A DNA stretch of 64,000 nt from CAZCAC01 sp964496575 (lineage in GTDB: Bacteria > Planctomycetota > UBA1135 > GCA-002686595): assembly GCA_964496575.1 (NCBI GenBank), contig CAZCAC010000028.1, forward strand, positions 16,812-80,811, written 5' to 3'. Positions within the stretch are counted from its first letter, which is position 1. Every line of letters starts with the position of its first letter. Below, one piece after another: positions 17,133 to 25,890 of the stretch. The notes beneath the pieces were generated by a model. It searched no databases and had not been told where the DNA came from. It was given only the letters and a program-made list of their open reading frames with translations. Both the position numbers and the translations under genes were made by a program.

Positions 17133-18706
17133 TACGCGGCTCCAACTCGCTGGGGTTCTTCCTTCGCCCACTGGGCGAGGATCTCACTGACCTTCTCCGG
17201 ATCGGAACGGACCAGCTCCTCCACCTGGGCTCTCGCCAGGATGTTGGGGTCGATCGTCTCGAGGGACTCCTCGGCCGCCTTGGCCGCCGCCGCTGCTGCC
17301 GAGGTGATTCCGCCCTTGGCCCCTTGCTTGGCGGCCTCGGCCTTGCTGGGCTGGGGGCCGCGCAGGCTCTTCAGCAGGATGAAGATGAAGGCGATCGCGG
17401 CGAGGATCTCCACGCCGTACTCCAGCGCGAGCATCATGTACTCGTTGGGCGGTGCCGCCGGCTCGGGCTTCTCCGGCTTGACCGGGTTCCCCTGATCGTC
17501 ACGCGCCACCGTGTCGAGCAGCGTGGCGAAGGACTCGAACCCATCGCCACGCTTCTCGTCGAAGCCGGCCTGGGCCTTGACGGTCTTCCCGAGCGAGTCG
17601 AGGTCGGCCTCGAGGCTCTTGTCGACGGTCAAGGAGACGCTCAGCCTCTTGATCTGGGGCGTGCGAATGCGACTGTGCGTGGTCTCCGTGCCCACCACCG
17701 AGCGCTTCTCCTCTTCCTTCGTCGTCGACTCGCCGCCGGCTCCGCCGCTGGAACCCGGTACACCCGAGGTGCCGGTTCCGTAGTCCTGCGTGATGTTGGA
17801 GGAGGGACCCCCGGGCATGGTGGAGCTGGTCTCGCTGGTGCTCTGGTCGACGACGACGGCTCCCTCCGGCGTGACGGAGTGCTTGATCGTCTCCAGCTCC
17901 TCGAACTCCCACTCCGAATTGATCGTGACGAGCGCCCGCCCGGCTCCGAGGGTCTTATCGAGGTGCCGGTTGATCTTCCGCTCGGTGAGCTCGTCGAAGC
18001 GGCGCTTCTGTTCGAAGAGGTCATCACCAGAACCGCCGTCGGCCAGCGTCGCGCCGTCGTGGAGCAGGTCGCCCCGCCGATCCATGATGGTGATGTTCTC
18101 GAGCGGCACGTCGAAGCGAGACTTGACCAGGGCGGCCACGTTGCGAGCCTGCGAGCTCGTCATCGTGGAGCCGTGGCGCAGGTCGAGAGTGACGGAGATC
18201 GTCTGCGGCTCGGCGCGCTTGAACGGGGATTTTTCGTTCCCCGATCCGACCACCGTCGCGCTGGTGACGAAGTCGAGCGTCTCGAGCATCAGCTCGCACT
18301 CCTGCCACTCGCGCTTGTCCCGCATCTGCATGCGGGTGTCCGCGCTGAGGAAGGGACTGGTGACGCCTTCGTCGAGGATCGAGATGCCGCGCGGTTGCGG
18401 GCGGGATCCACCCAGAGCGACCGCGGTGTACGCCTCGTCGATCTGGGCCGAGTCGACCCAGATGCCGTTGTCGGGGGGCGGCGAGGAGCGGAAGGGGATC
18501 CCCGCTTCCGCGAGGGCGCTCTTGTAGCTCGCCGAGTCGGACGCGTTGAGGTTGGACCAGACCTGAACGAGGTCGGGGCGATTCGCGTACCAACCGGAGA
18601 CGGCGGCCAGAGCGACGATGACCAGCGTGGAGACCACCAGGGCCATCCGGGTCGCCGGGTTGGCCTGGTTGAACAGCTCCAGGAGTTGTTTGAGTCGTTC
18701 CTTCAT
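17132..18706 (-). CDS. fliF: FliF, flagellar MS-ring protein
   Basis: FliF makes the inner-membrane ring on which the motor assembles. The 524-residue protein has an N-terminal membrane helix (about residues 20-42), the ring-building motifs near VWSNLNASDSASYKSALAEA and ATVVGSGNEKSPFKR, a Gly/Ser/Thr-rich periplasmic insert (about 300-325), a second membrane helix (YMMLALEYGVEILAAIAFIF) and the C-terminal FliG-binding tail (RAQVEELVRSDPEKVSEILA QWAKEE). The ATG at 18706 is chosen; a GTG precedes it directly. It follows fliE with a 9-base gap. Confidence 0.94.
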   Translation of the reverse strand: MKERLKQLLELFNQANPATRMALVVSTLVIVALAAVSGWYANRPDLVQVWSNLNASDSASYKSALAEAGIPFRSSPPPDNGIWVDSAQIDEAYTAVALGGSRPQPRGISILDEGVTSPFLSADTRMQMRDKREWQECELMLETLDFVTSATVVGSGNEKSPFKRAEPQTISVTLDLRHGSTMTSSQARNVAALVKSRFDVPLENITIMDRRGDLLHDGATLADGGSGDDLFEQKRRFDELTERKINRHLDKTLGAGRALVTINSEWEFEELETIKHSVTPEGAVVVDQSTSETSSTMPGGPSSNITQDYGTGTSGVPGSSGGAGGESTTKEEEKRSVVGTETTHSRIRTPQIKRLSVSLTVDKSLEADLDSLGKTVKAQAGFDEKRGDGFESFATLLDTVARDDQGNPVKPEKPEPAAPPNEYMMLALEYGVEILAAIAFIFILLKSLRGPQPSKAEAAKQGAKGGITSAAAAAAKAAEESLETIDPNILARAQVEELVRSDPEKVSEILAQWAKEEPQRVGAA

Positions 18707-18715
18707 CACCAGCTA

Positions 18716-19075
18716 TCAGACGTTCATGCGCATCACTTCGCGGTAGGCATCGATCAGCTTGTTGCGCACTCGCAGAGCGAACTTGAAGGAGAGATCGGCT
18801 TGCTTGACCCGCGTCGCGACCTCGGAAAACTCGGCCACTTGGCCGGTCAGGACCTTCTCCACCACTTCGTCGCCGAGGCGAACCTGGTTGTCGATCTCCT
18901 CCAGACCCTGGGAGAGGGTGGAGCGGAACTCGGTCTTCTGATCGGCCGTCCCGGCCTCCGGCGAGAGGCGCTGGGCGGCGTCCTGCATGCGCTGCATCGC
19001 CTCCGCGTTCCGCTGGAGGGCCGCCTTCATCGCCTCGCTGGCGAGGCTGCTGCCTTTTCCGATTCCGCCTACCAT
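18716..19075 (-). CDS. fliE: FliE, MS-ring/rod junction protein
   Basis: FliE connects the MS-ring to the proximal rod and is an early export substrate. The 119 residues end in the conserved FliE C-terminus QADLSFKFALRVRNKLIDAY REVMRMNV, and the FRSTLSQGLEEIDNQVRLGD helix fits the family. It stands in the canonical flgB-flgC-fliE-fliF order, 25 bases downstream of flgC. Confidence 0.93.
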   Translation of the reverse strand: MVGGIGKGSSLASEAMKAALQRNAEAMQRMQDAAQRLSPEAGTADQKTEFRSTLSQGLEEIDNQVRLGDEVVEKVLTGQVAEFSEVATRVKQADLSFKFALRVRNKLIDAYREVMRMNV

Positions 19076-19100
19076 GGTGATCTCCCGAAGAGGTCAGGCT

Positions 19101-19541
19101 CTACTGGGCCAGCCGCAGGGCTCGTTCGGCCATGCGCACGAAGGTGTCCTGGGCCCTGAGGTTCGCCTCGTAGGCCCGCACGGCGGTCATCAGGTCCGCC
19201 ATCTCCTTCATCGTGTTGACGTTGGGCATGCGCACGATCCCCGCGGCATCCGCATCGGGGTGCGTGGGGTTGTACAGCTCGTCGAAGGGCGTCTTGAAGT
19301 CGCCGCTGATCTCGGAGACGCGCACGCCATCGGTGACCGTCTCGCCATTCTCGAGCCGCCGCAAGATCGGCTCGAAGCGAGCGACTTGCCGGCGATAGGG
19401 TTCGGTCGGCCCGTCTCCGGGCATACGCGTGGTCTGGGCGTTCGCCAGGTTCTTGGCGATGACGTCCATGCGCACCCGCTCGGCGGCCATCCCCGAAGCG
19501 GTGGCGCGGAAGCCGGAGAAGAGGTTTCGAATCGAGCTCAT
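19101..19541 (-). CDS. flgC: FlgC, proximal rod protein
   Basis: A periplasmic rod subunit. The N-terminus has the flagellar rod signature (SGFRATASGMAAERVRMDVI AKNLANAQTT) and the C-terminus the matching helix (DLMTAVRAYEANLRAQDTFV). MPNVNTMKEMADLM is the FlgC form of the VNxxxEM motif. The ATG at 19541 is chosen; a TTG two codons upstream, overlapping the flgB stop and closer to a GGAGG site, is a real alternative. Length is 146 residues. Confidence 0.93.
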   Translation of the reverse strand: MSSIRNLFSGFRATASGMAAERVRMDVIAKNLANAQTTRMPGDGPTEPYRRQVARFEPILRRLENGETVTDGVRVSEISGDFKTPFDELYNPTHPDADAAGIVRMPNVNTMKEMADLMTAVRAYEANLRAQDTFVRMAERALRLAQ

Positions 19542-19543
19542 GA

Positions 19544-19903
19544 TCAACGATCCTCCATGATGGCGGCGCGGATCAGCTCCATCCGGCCCGCCAGAATGGT
19601 CGAGTACATCTCGTACTGCATCCGGTTCTGGAGGAGCCCGTTGAGCTCCAGCTCCATGTTCACGTTGTTCCCGTCTCGGCCCGCGGGAGTGAGCTTGTCC
19701 TCCACGATCTCTGGCTGGACGGCGAGCAACTCCGGATCATCTTCCCCCAGCTCCTTCGCCAGGAGGTCCTCGAAGTCGACCGTCTGGCGGGTGTAGCCCG
19801 GGGTGTTCTGGTTGACCAGGTTGCCCGTCAGCACCCGGTAGCGCAGCGACGACGCGGAGAGCAGGTTGATGAGCAGCTGGTCCTTGGGCGAGCTGATGTT
19901 CAT
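19544..19903 (-). CDS. flgB: FlgB, proximal rod protein
   Basis: A rod subunit of 119 residues. The N-terminal rod motif reads LRYRVLTGNLVNQNTPGYTR, followed by the VDFEDLLAKEL segment, and the C-terminal part has NNVNMELELNGLLQNRMQYE MYSTIL, diagnostic for FlgB. The ATG at 19903 overlaps the stop of the upstream response regulator (ATGA), which supports this start over the longer open frame and suggests co-expression with the regulator. Confidence 0.92.
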   Translation of the reverse strand: MNISSPKDQLLINLLSASSLRYRVLTGNLVNQNTPGYTRQTVDFEDLLAKELGEDDPELLAVQPEIVEDKLTPAGRDGNNVNMELELNGLLQNRMQYEMYSTILAGRMELIRAAIMEDR

Positions 19904-21318
19904 GACGAGCTTCCTCCCGGCATCAAGCCGGCGCTCTTCCAGATCTTGATCTTGTTGCTCAGGGTGCGAGCGGTGAGCCCCAGACGACGAGCGGCCTCGG
20001 TCTTGTTCCCGCCCGTGCACTCGAGCGTGGCCAGGATGGCGATGCGCTCGATATCGGCGACGGCCAGGTTGGCCAGCCGGCTGGAGAGGTCCTTCTCAGG
20101 GTCGGTGATCTCCTCCGGCTCATTCCCTCCGACTACCTCTCCGGGTTTCCCGGCGGGGCCGAAGGACAGGTCCTCGGGTTGAATGCTCTCCCCTTGCAGG
20201 AGAATGACCGCGCGCTGGACGACGTTCTCCAGCTCGCGAACGTTGCCGGGCCAGTGCCACTCGACCAGCTGGTCGATCGCTTCCTGTCCGAGGGTGGGCA
20301 CCGGGATGCCGTTCTGTCGGGCGTAGTGGGCGAGGAAGTGCTCGGCCAGGGGCACGATGTCCTCGCGGCGCTCCCGCAGCGGCGGCATGGAGATCGGCAG
20401 CACGTGCAGCCGGTAGTAGAGATCCTCCCGGAAGCTGCCGGCGGCGATCTCCCTGGGCAGGTCCCGGTTGGTGGTGGCGATCACGCGCACGTCCACGGAG
20501 AGCGTCGTGTTGCCGCCGACCCGCTCGAACTCCTCCTCCTCGAGAACACGGAGGAGCTTCGCCTGCAAGGCGGGGGAGATCTCGCCCAGCTCGTCGAGCA
20601 GGATCGTGCCTCCGTCGGCGAGCTCGAACCGTCCCGGCCGCAATCGGTGCGCCCCGGTGAACGCGCCGCGTTCGTGGCCGAAGAGCTCGGACTCGAGCAA
20701 ATTCTCGGAGAGAGCTGCGCAGTTGACCCGCACGAAGGCGCCTTCACGGCGCGGGGAGTTCTGGTGGATGTAGTGGGCGATGCGCTCCTTGCCCGTCCCA
20801 CTCTCGCCGGTGATCAGCACCGTTCCCTTGGAGCGGGCGATGCGCGAGGCGGAGCGGAGGACCTCCTGGGTGAGCGGGCTCCTGGCCACGATCTTCGGTG
20901 GCTCGGTGCCGACCAGCTCCGAGCGGAGGTAGGCGTTCTCCTGCTCCAGTCGACGCGTGCGCTCGATCCGGTCGATCACCATCTCGATCGTGTCGAGCGA
21001 ACACGGCTTGAGCAGGAAGTCCTCGGCACCCAGCCGCATCGCTTCCACCGCGGCCTCGACCGTGCCGTGAGCGGTCACCAGGATCGAGGGAATGTCGGGA
21101 TTCTCGCGCGAGATCTCCCGGACCAGCTCGCTGCCGTCCATCCCCGGCATGCGCAGGTCGGTCAGAACCAGATCGGGAGGCGACTGCACGATCCGCTCGA
21201 GGGCGTCAGCGGCGCAGGATGCTTCTTCGACGGAGAAGCCCAGTGAGGAGACGGCTTCCGTGAGGAACTCCCTGGAGAGGGAGTCGTCATCGACTACAAG
21301 AACTCGTTGGATGGGCAT
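19900..21318 (-). CDS. NtrC-family sigma54 activator, flagellar response regulator (FlrC/FleR-like)
   Basis: A 472-residue regulator with a receiver domain (acidic pocket VLVVDDDS, phosphoacceptor D54 in VLTDLRMPG, conserved Lys in FLLKPCS), an AAA+ domain with Walker A GESGTGKE, the sigma54-contacting GAFTGA loop and Walker B-like GGTILLDELGE, and a Fis-type HTH at the C-terminus (LECTGGNKTEAARRLGLTAR TLSNKIK). It overlaps flgB downstream and lies 3 bases from its likely kinase upstream. In polar flagellates such pairs switch on class III sigma54 promoters; the perfect-spacing -24/-12 site before fliO is a plausible target. Confidence 0.92.
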   Translation of the reverse strand: MPIQRVLVVDDDSLSREFLTEAVSSLGFSVEEASCAADALERIVQSPPDLVLTDLRMPGMDGSELVREISRENPDIPSILVTAHGTVEAAVEAMRLGAEDFLLKPCSLDTIEMVIDRIERTRRLEQENAYLRSELVGTEPPKIVARSPLTQEVLRSASRIARSKGTVLITGESGTGKERIAHYIHQNSPRREGAFVRVNCAALSENLLESELFGHERGAFTGAHRLRPGRFELADGGTILLDELGEISPALQAKLLRVLEEEEFERVGGNTTLSVDVRVIATTNRDLPREIAAGSFREDLYYRLHVLPISMPPLRERREDIVPLAEHFLAHYARQNGIPVPTLGQEAIDQLVEWHWPGNVRELENVVQRAVILLQGESIQPEDLSFGPAGKPGEVVGGNEPEEITDPEKDLSSRLANLAVADIERIAILATLECTGGNKTEAARRLGLTARTLSNKIKIWKSAGLMPGGSSS

Positions 21319-21321
21319 GGA

Positions 21322-22494
21322 TCAGCGAACAGGGGAGATAGGGACCTGAAACTGAATCGTGGCACCCCCCAGCGGTGATGGGGTGGGGAGCACTTCGAGT
21401 GAGCCGCCGTGAAGGCTGACGATGGTGTGGACCAGGGAGAGGCCCAGGCCGGTGCCTTCGGCTCGCGTGGTGAAGAAAGGGTCGGCGATTCGCCCGACGA
21501 TCTCTTCCGAGATGCCGGGTCCGGAGTCGTCGACGACGAAGCGGACCTGACCATCGATGGTGTCCGCCGTCACATCGACTCGACCGCCCTCGGGTTGAAC
21601 CTCGAGAGCGTTGGAGATGAGGTTGCGCAGCGCCTGGCGGAGCTTGATCCGGTCACCGCGGAACGGCTCTCCGGTAGCGCTCGTGTTGAATTCCCAGTGA
21701 GACGGATCCCGGTCTCCGGGAGTGCGCTGCAGAGCCGCGGCCAGCGCATCCTCGACGATCTGCTCCGGCTCGATCGTCTCCAGGTTCAACTTCTCGGGCT
21801 GGGAGAAGGAGAGCAGACTGGTGATGATCGCGTCGACCTCGGCGACACCTTCCGAGATCGCCGTGGCCCAGCGGTGGTTCTTGGTGTCGGGCTCCATGTT
21901 GCGGCGGAAGAGGTCCGCGAAGCCCTTCACCGCGTTCATCGGGTTGCGAATCTCGTGCGCGATGCCGGCGGCCATGCCGCCCAGGGCCGCCATCTTGTCC
22001 ATCTGATGAACCCGGGCCATCAGCTGGGCGATCTCGGTGCGGTCGTCGAACACCTCGACGGTTCCCGAGGTGCGTCCGTTCTCCGCGGTGATCGTTGCAG
22101 TCCGCGCGGCCAGCACTCGAGGCGAGCCGTCGGGGCGGAGATACTCCATCGTCTCGCCGGCAGCGCAAGGCGTGGGCAGCACATCGGGCGCGGGGTCACC
22201 GGTCAGCTCCTCAGCTTCCCGGTCGAGGATGCGCATCAGCGCATCGTTGATTCGCACGACCGACCGCTCGGCTCCTCGCACCGCGACACCGACCGGCAGG
22301 GCTTCGAGGATCGCCTCGACTTCGGCGACGCGATGCTCCAGCTCGGCGTTGGCACAGCAGAGCTCCTGCTCGACGCGCTCCGCGCGCTCCGCGAGGCGCC
22401 CGTAGCTCTCGAGGAGGTCGCCGGAGATGCTGGACAGCGATTTGACCATCGCATCCAGTTCCTCGGCGGTGCTGGCCGGACGCGGCTCACTCAT
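21322..22494 (-). CDS. PAS-containing sensor histidine kinase (FlrB/FleS-like)
   Basis: A cytoplasmic kinase of 390 residues with no membrane segment. A coiled coil (about 20-60) leads into a PAS domain (about 58-155, AILEALPVGVAVRGAERSVV RINDALMRIL). The dimerisation domain carries H180 in AAGIAHEIRNPMNAVKGFAD; the ATPase domain has the N box LRNLISNALEVQ, G1 DDSGPGI and G2 GTGLGLSL. Architecture and position next to the NtrC-type regulator match FlrB/FleS. The frame is open 60 codons upstream; the ATG at 22494 overlaps the stop of the preceding gene and is preferred. Confidence 0.9.
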   Translation of the reverse strand: MSEPRPASTAEELDAMVKSLSSISGDLLESYGRLAERAERVEQELCCANAELEHRVAEVEAILEALPVGVAVRGAERSVVRINDALMRILDREAEELTGDPAPDVLPTPCAAGETMEYLRPDGSPRVLAARTATITAENGRTSGTVEVFDDRTEIAQLMARVHQMDKMAALGGMAAGIAHEIRNPMNAVKGFADLFRRNMEPDTKNHRWATAISEGVAEVDAIITSLLSFSQPEKLNLETIEPEQIVEDALAAALQRTPGDRDPSHWEFNTSATGEPFRGDRIKLRQALRNLISNALEVQPEGGRVDVTADTIDGQVRFVVDDSGPGISEEIVGRIADPFFTTRAEGTGLGLSLVHTIVSLHGGSLEVLPTPSPLGGATIQFQVPISPVR

Positions 22495-23273
22495 CGTCCG
22501 CCCTCTCCCGATTCGCCACGCAGGTCCCGGACCTTGCGGTCGAAGTTGATCAACCACTCGAGGAACTCGCGATCCGCCTTGGCGCGGTCGGCGAGCGGGC
22601 CGCTCTCGACCGCCGCCTCCACACCGGCGTAGGCCGCGATCGCCTCTTGCGTGCGGTCGAGACGCTCGAGACACCGACCGATCCAGTAGTCGGCCTCGGG
22701 GTCGCCCTTCCTGGTCTCGATCAGGCGCAGCGCTTCCTTGTAGCGGCCGGCGCGGTAGTAGGCACGGCCCTGACGCAGCGCGTCGACGGTGAAACCATCA
22801 TCCTCGAACTTCAGCCGGTCCCCGCTCTTGCGAACCGCCGGGGTGTTGCTGCCGGGCACCGGGGGCCAGATCTCCTCGAGGGTGTCGCGGCCTTGTTGCG
22901 ACAGCCCGACGGTTGGCGTCTCAGCGTCGATATTCTCGGTCGGGTCCTCCTGGAGGTGGGGCAGCGTCGCCCGCTGGTCGATCTTCTCGACTTGCGCCTC
23001 CAGCTGCCCGATTTCGTCACGCAACCGGTCAAGAAGAACAGAGCGTTCCTGGGCGCCGCCGAAGGGGCTCTCCGTCGACTCGAGGACCTGTTGGACCGCG
23101 GAGTAATCACCGGCCTGCAGGTCTGTCTCCAGTCGAGAGAGGCCCTCGATCGCCAGGTCGGTGTTCGCGATCGCGTTCTCCAGGTGCTCGATGCTGCCCA
23201 TCTTCTGCGCCACGGAGGGGACGATCAGGGCTCCGGCCAGTCCAAAGTTGATCAGGTAGGTGAACTTGAGCAT
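22491..23273 (-). CDS. Secreted coiled-coil/TPR protein, CpoB-like layout
   Basis: About 260 residues: an N-terminal hydrophobic signal (LKFTYLINFGLAGALIVPSV AQ) that looks cleavable after VAQ, a helical region with a coiled coil (LLDRLRDEIGQLEAQVEKID), a low-complexity linker, and TPR-like repeats (DALRQGRAYYRAGRYKEALR LIE; ADYWIGRCLERLDRTQEAIA AYA). Coiled coil plus TPR behind a signal peptide is the arrangement of CpoB/YbgF, but no clear sequence identity is visible. It lies between the TPR/STN-like gene and the flagellar kinase, overlapping both. It is not a standard flagellar gene; function unknown. GTG at 23276 is an alternative start. Confidence 0.72.
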   Translation of the reverse strand: MLKFTYLINFGLAGALIVPSVAQKMGSIEHLENAIANTDLAIEGLSRLETDLQAGDYSAVQQVLESTESPFGGAQERSVLLDRLRDEIGQLEAQVEKIDQRATLPHLQEDPTENIDAETPTVGLSQQGRDTLEEIWPPVPGSNTPAVRKSGDRLKFEDDGFTVDALRQGRAYYRAGRYKEALRLIETRKGDPEADYWIGRCLERLDRTQEAIAAYAGVEAAVESGPLADRAKADREFLEWLINFDRKVRDLRGESGEGGR

Positions 23274-24748
23274 CACAGTTGACCTCCATACGCCTCGGCG
23301 GCTTCATCGAAGCGGCCGTTGCGTTCGTAGATCTCTCCGGCCAGGAGATAGAGCGGGTGGCGGTTCTCGGCCGCCTCGAGCGTGCGGGCGACGTCGCGCA
23401 AGAGAGTGATCGCGTTGTCGACGTTCTCGGCGACCTCCACGAGCGGCGCGTAGGCGAGAGCGAAGCGGAGGCGCTCCTTCGTGGACAGCGTCCAGACCTC
23501 GTTCTCGATACCTGACAGGATGTCGATCGCCTCGGCCGTGAGGCCGCCGATGAGCAGCTGCTCCGCACGGTTCAGCTGCATCGACGGTGTGCCGCCGACG
23601 TAGCTCGCCGCGTCGAGGCCCAGCCGCGACCGAGCCTCGTTGGCGTACGGCAAGAGCGAGCTGCCGACCCCTTCCTCTTCGGCGTGGCGATGCAGGAACA
23701 GGACGGAGAGCTCTTCGCCCTCGATCGAGAGGGCCAGCTTCGCAGCCCGGACGAGCGCCTCGCGCTTGACCTCCAGGGGCTTCTCGCGACTGAAGTGCAG
23801 CCAGCCCATCGCCGCTTCGACCTTCTGGCCGGCGAGCTCCATCGCGTTCGCTCGCACGTCCATTCCTTCGAGCTCCCCGATGACGCCGCGCCCGACCCGC
23901 TGAGCCTGGTCGAGGTAGCGCAGGCAGTCGACGTGATTGCCAATGCCCAGCTCGGCGCGAGCCAGGAGGAACAGGCGAGTGGCTCGGTCCGCGCGATCCA
24001 TCGGAGGGATGGAGTTCTCGAGAGCGCGGAGCATGAACAGAGCCCGACGGTGCTCTCCCCGCCACAGGACACAGCGGGCGTACTCGCGCCGTGCCTCGGC
24101 GATGATCGGCAGCTGGTCCTCTCCACCAGGGGCGATCTCGCGGTTGGCGATCGGGTCGAAGAGCGGCTCGGCGCCGCCCCAGTCCTCGAGCTCGACCAGG
24201 AGCCTCCCCGCCCGCATGCTCGCCTCGTCGGCGAGTCTGGAGGTGGGGTAGTCCTGCAGGAGCAGCGTGTAGTGATCGACGGCGAGCTCGGGCTGTCCCT
24301 GCTCCAACGCGATCCTGGCCAGCTCCATCCGGGCCTGCGGCGCTTCGGGGCTGTCGGGGAAGAAGCGCAGGGCTTTCAGATAGGCGATTCTCGCCGCATC
24401 GCGCGTGGACTCGCCGTCCGGGAACGGCGGCAGCTCGTTGCGGACGTCGATCGCCCTGGTGGTCACCGTTCCGGTCATCCCGGCCGATCCGAGGATGTAG
24501 TCGACGGCCTGGTTCAGCGGGCGGTGACGCAGGTAGACGCTGATCAGTGGCGAGTCCTCGACATCCTCGAAGCCCCGGAGCTCGCGACCGCCCAGCTGCT
24601 GGCAGAGCCGCTCCATCAGCTTGTGAACGGGGAGGTCGCGCGCCTGGATGTCGCAGTAGGTGTCCTGGTTCTCGACCGTGATGACGATCTCCGCGCGGTT
24701 CTGCGGCGCGACGAACGCGAGGGCCAGGCTGAGCGTGCAGGCGATCAT
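23273..24748 (-). CDS. Secreted STN-like/TPR repeat protein in flagellar operon
   Basis: A 491-residue protein. Residues 1-16 form a signal peptide (MIACTLSLALAFVAPQ). Residues about 20-100 resemble a secretin/TonB short N-terminal (STN) domain: VENQDTYCDIQARDLPVHKL MERLCQQLG then PLISVYLRHRPLNQAVDYIL. The rest is TPR-type helical repeats (ARIAYLKALRFFPDSPEAPQ; LAVDHYTLLLQDYPTSRLAD; RALFMLRALENSIPPMDRAD). STN domains usually precede outer-membrane pores, but no pore is attached here. Placed between an acidic membrane protein and a CpoB-like TPR protein, with overlapping ends, it looks like a periplasmic scaffold. The STN call is from pattern only. Confidence 0.7.
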   Translation of the reverse strand: MIACTLSLALAFVAPQNRAEIVITVENQDTYCDIQARDLPVHKLMERLCQQLGGRELRGFEDVEDSPLISVYLRHRPLNQAVDYILGSAGMTGTVTTRAIDVRNELPPFPDGESTRDAARIAYLKALRFFPDSPEAPQARMELARIALEQGQPELAVDHYTLLLQDYPTSRLADEASMRAGRLLVELEDWGGAEPLFDPIANREIAPGGEDQLPIIAEARREYARCVLWRGEHRRALFMLRALENSIPPMDRADRATRLFLLARAELGIGNHVDCLRYLDQAQRVGRGVIGELEGMDVRANAMELAGQKVEAAMGWLHFSREKPLEVKREALVRAAKLALSIEGEELSVLFLHRHAEEEGVGSSLLPYANEARSRLGLDAASYVGGTPSMQLNRAEQLLIGGLTAEAIDILSGIENEVWTLSTKERLRFALAYAPLVEVAENVDNAITLLRDVARTLEAAENRHPLYLLAGEIYERNGRFDEAAEAYGGQL

Positions 24749-25884
24749 TGCGCTCCTCCTTCGAGTGCCTCGGCTTCGGCCTGGTAGGTCTGAGCGATGA
24801 GGAAGGCAGCCTTCTGCTCGGCGGCGAGGCGGTCCTTCGAGTCGAGACGATCCGCGGTGGCGAGCAGGTGGTAGAGAATGCGTCGCGCTTCAGTGAACTG
24901 TCCCGCGTCGATCGCCTCCCCGGCCACGAGCATGGTGAGCTCGTGGGGTGCCATCAGCTCGCGGGGCTTCTCCGTGACCGTGACGCCGGCGGCCGCCTCG
25001 GTGGCGAGCTTCTGCTGGCGCAGGAGCTCCGCTTCCATCTCCGACAGGCGGCGGAGAGTGAGCTCGTTCTGCGCCGCCATGCGACGGTTGCCCTCCTCGA
25101 GGCGGCCCTGCATCCCCTCCATCGCGGATCCCATGCTGGAGGTCGCCCGCCAGGCGATCCCGAGGATGCCGAAGATGAACAGGAGCGAGGCCACGATCAG
25201 CGTCCACGCGATCTTCGGGTTGGTGCTCCCGACGGGGGCCGGCGCGAGCTGGGTCCCCACGGGAACGGCGATCGGAATCGCGGCCGGCGGCGCTTCGGCG
25301 CGAACGGCCTGCGCTGCGGGTGCGGTGGCGGGAGCCGCCGCAGCGGGTGCGGCCGGTGCCGGGGCCGGCGCGGGCGCCGCGGTGGGCGCTGCCGGCGGAG
25401 CCTCCTCCACTTCCGGTTCCATCTCCGCCTCGGCCTCCCCGATCATCTCGTCGAGGTCGTCCTCGAGCAGGTCGGTGACCCCCTGCGCCGCCTGGTCGAT
25501 GCTCTTCTCGACAGCGGCGGCCTCGGTCGGGGCGGGCTGTCCGGGGATCTCCATCGGCGGGAAGCCGAAGAGGTCCTCGTCGAGCTCGGGGTCGAGCCCG
25601 GTGATCGTCGTCGGTTCGCTGGCCACGGCGACCGGTTCGGTCTCCACGGCCGGTTCTTCCACCGGCGCGGGTGGAGCGGAGGCCTCCTCGGCGGCGGGCG
25701 GCTCCGCCGCCGCCACCGCGGGCTCGGCGGCGACCTCGGGGGCGTCACCCCCGGCCGCGGCCTCCTCTTCGGGCTCGGACTCCAGCGAGGCCTGGAGAGG
25801 GAAGTCGAAGAGATCCTCGTCCAGATCGACCGCGTCGGGGTCGACGCCCATCTCGGCAGCGGTGGCGAAATCGTCCAGGGCCAT
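24745..25884 (-). CDS. Single-pass membrane protein with acidic Pro/Ala-rich tail and paired DEDLF motifs
   Basis: A 379-residue protein with a cytoplasmic tail of about 220 residues rich in Glu, Ala and Pro, one membrane segment (about 225-245, IAWTLIVASLLFIFGILGIA W) and a C-terminal helical periplasmic part containing a coiled coil (ELTLRRLSEMEAELLRQQKL) and one TPR-like pair. The tail carries the short motif LDEDLFxFP twice, at residues 21-29 and 101-109, and a related acidic stretch DLLEDDLDEMIGE near 138-150. Such repeated motifs in a disordered tail usually bind a partner. Overlaps its downstream neighbour (ATGA). Family not recognised; FimV/HubP-like polar hubs have a comparable but inverted plan. 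Confidence 0.7.
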   Translation of the reverse strand: MALDDFATAAEMGVDPDAVDLDEDLFDFPLQASLESEPEEEAAAGGDAPEVAAEPAVAAAEPPAAEEASAPPAPVEEPAVETEPVAVASEPTTITGLDPELDEDLFGFPPMEIPGQPAPTEAAAVEKSIDQAAQGVTDLLEDDLDEMIGEAEAEMEPEVEEAPPAAPTAAPAPAPAPAAPAAAAPATAPAAQAVRAEAPPAAIPIAVPVGTQLAPAPVGSTNPKIAWTLIVASLLFIFGILGIAWRATSSMGSAMEGMQGRLEEGNRRMAAQNELTLRRLSEMEAELLRQQKLATEAAAGVTVTEKPRELMAPHELTMLVAGEAIDAGQFTEARRILYHLLATADRLDSKDRLAAEQKAAFLIAQTYQAEAEALEGGAQ

Positions 25885-25890
25885 GACGGG

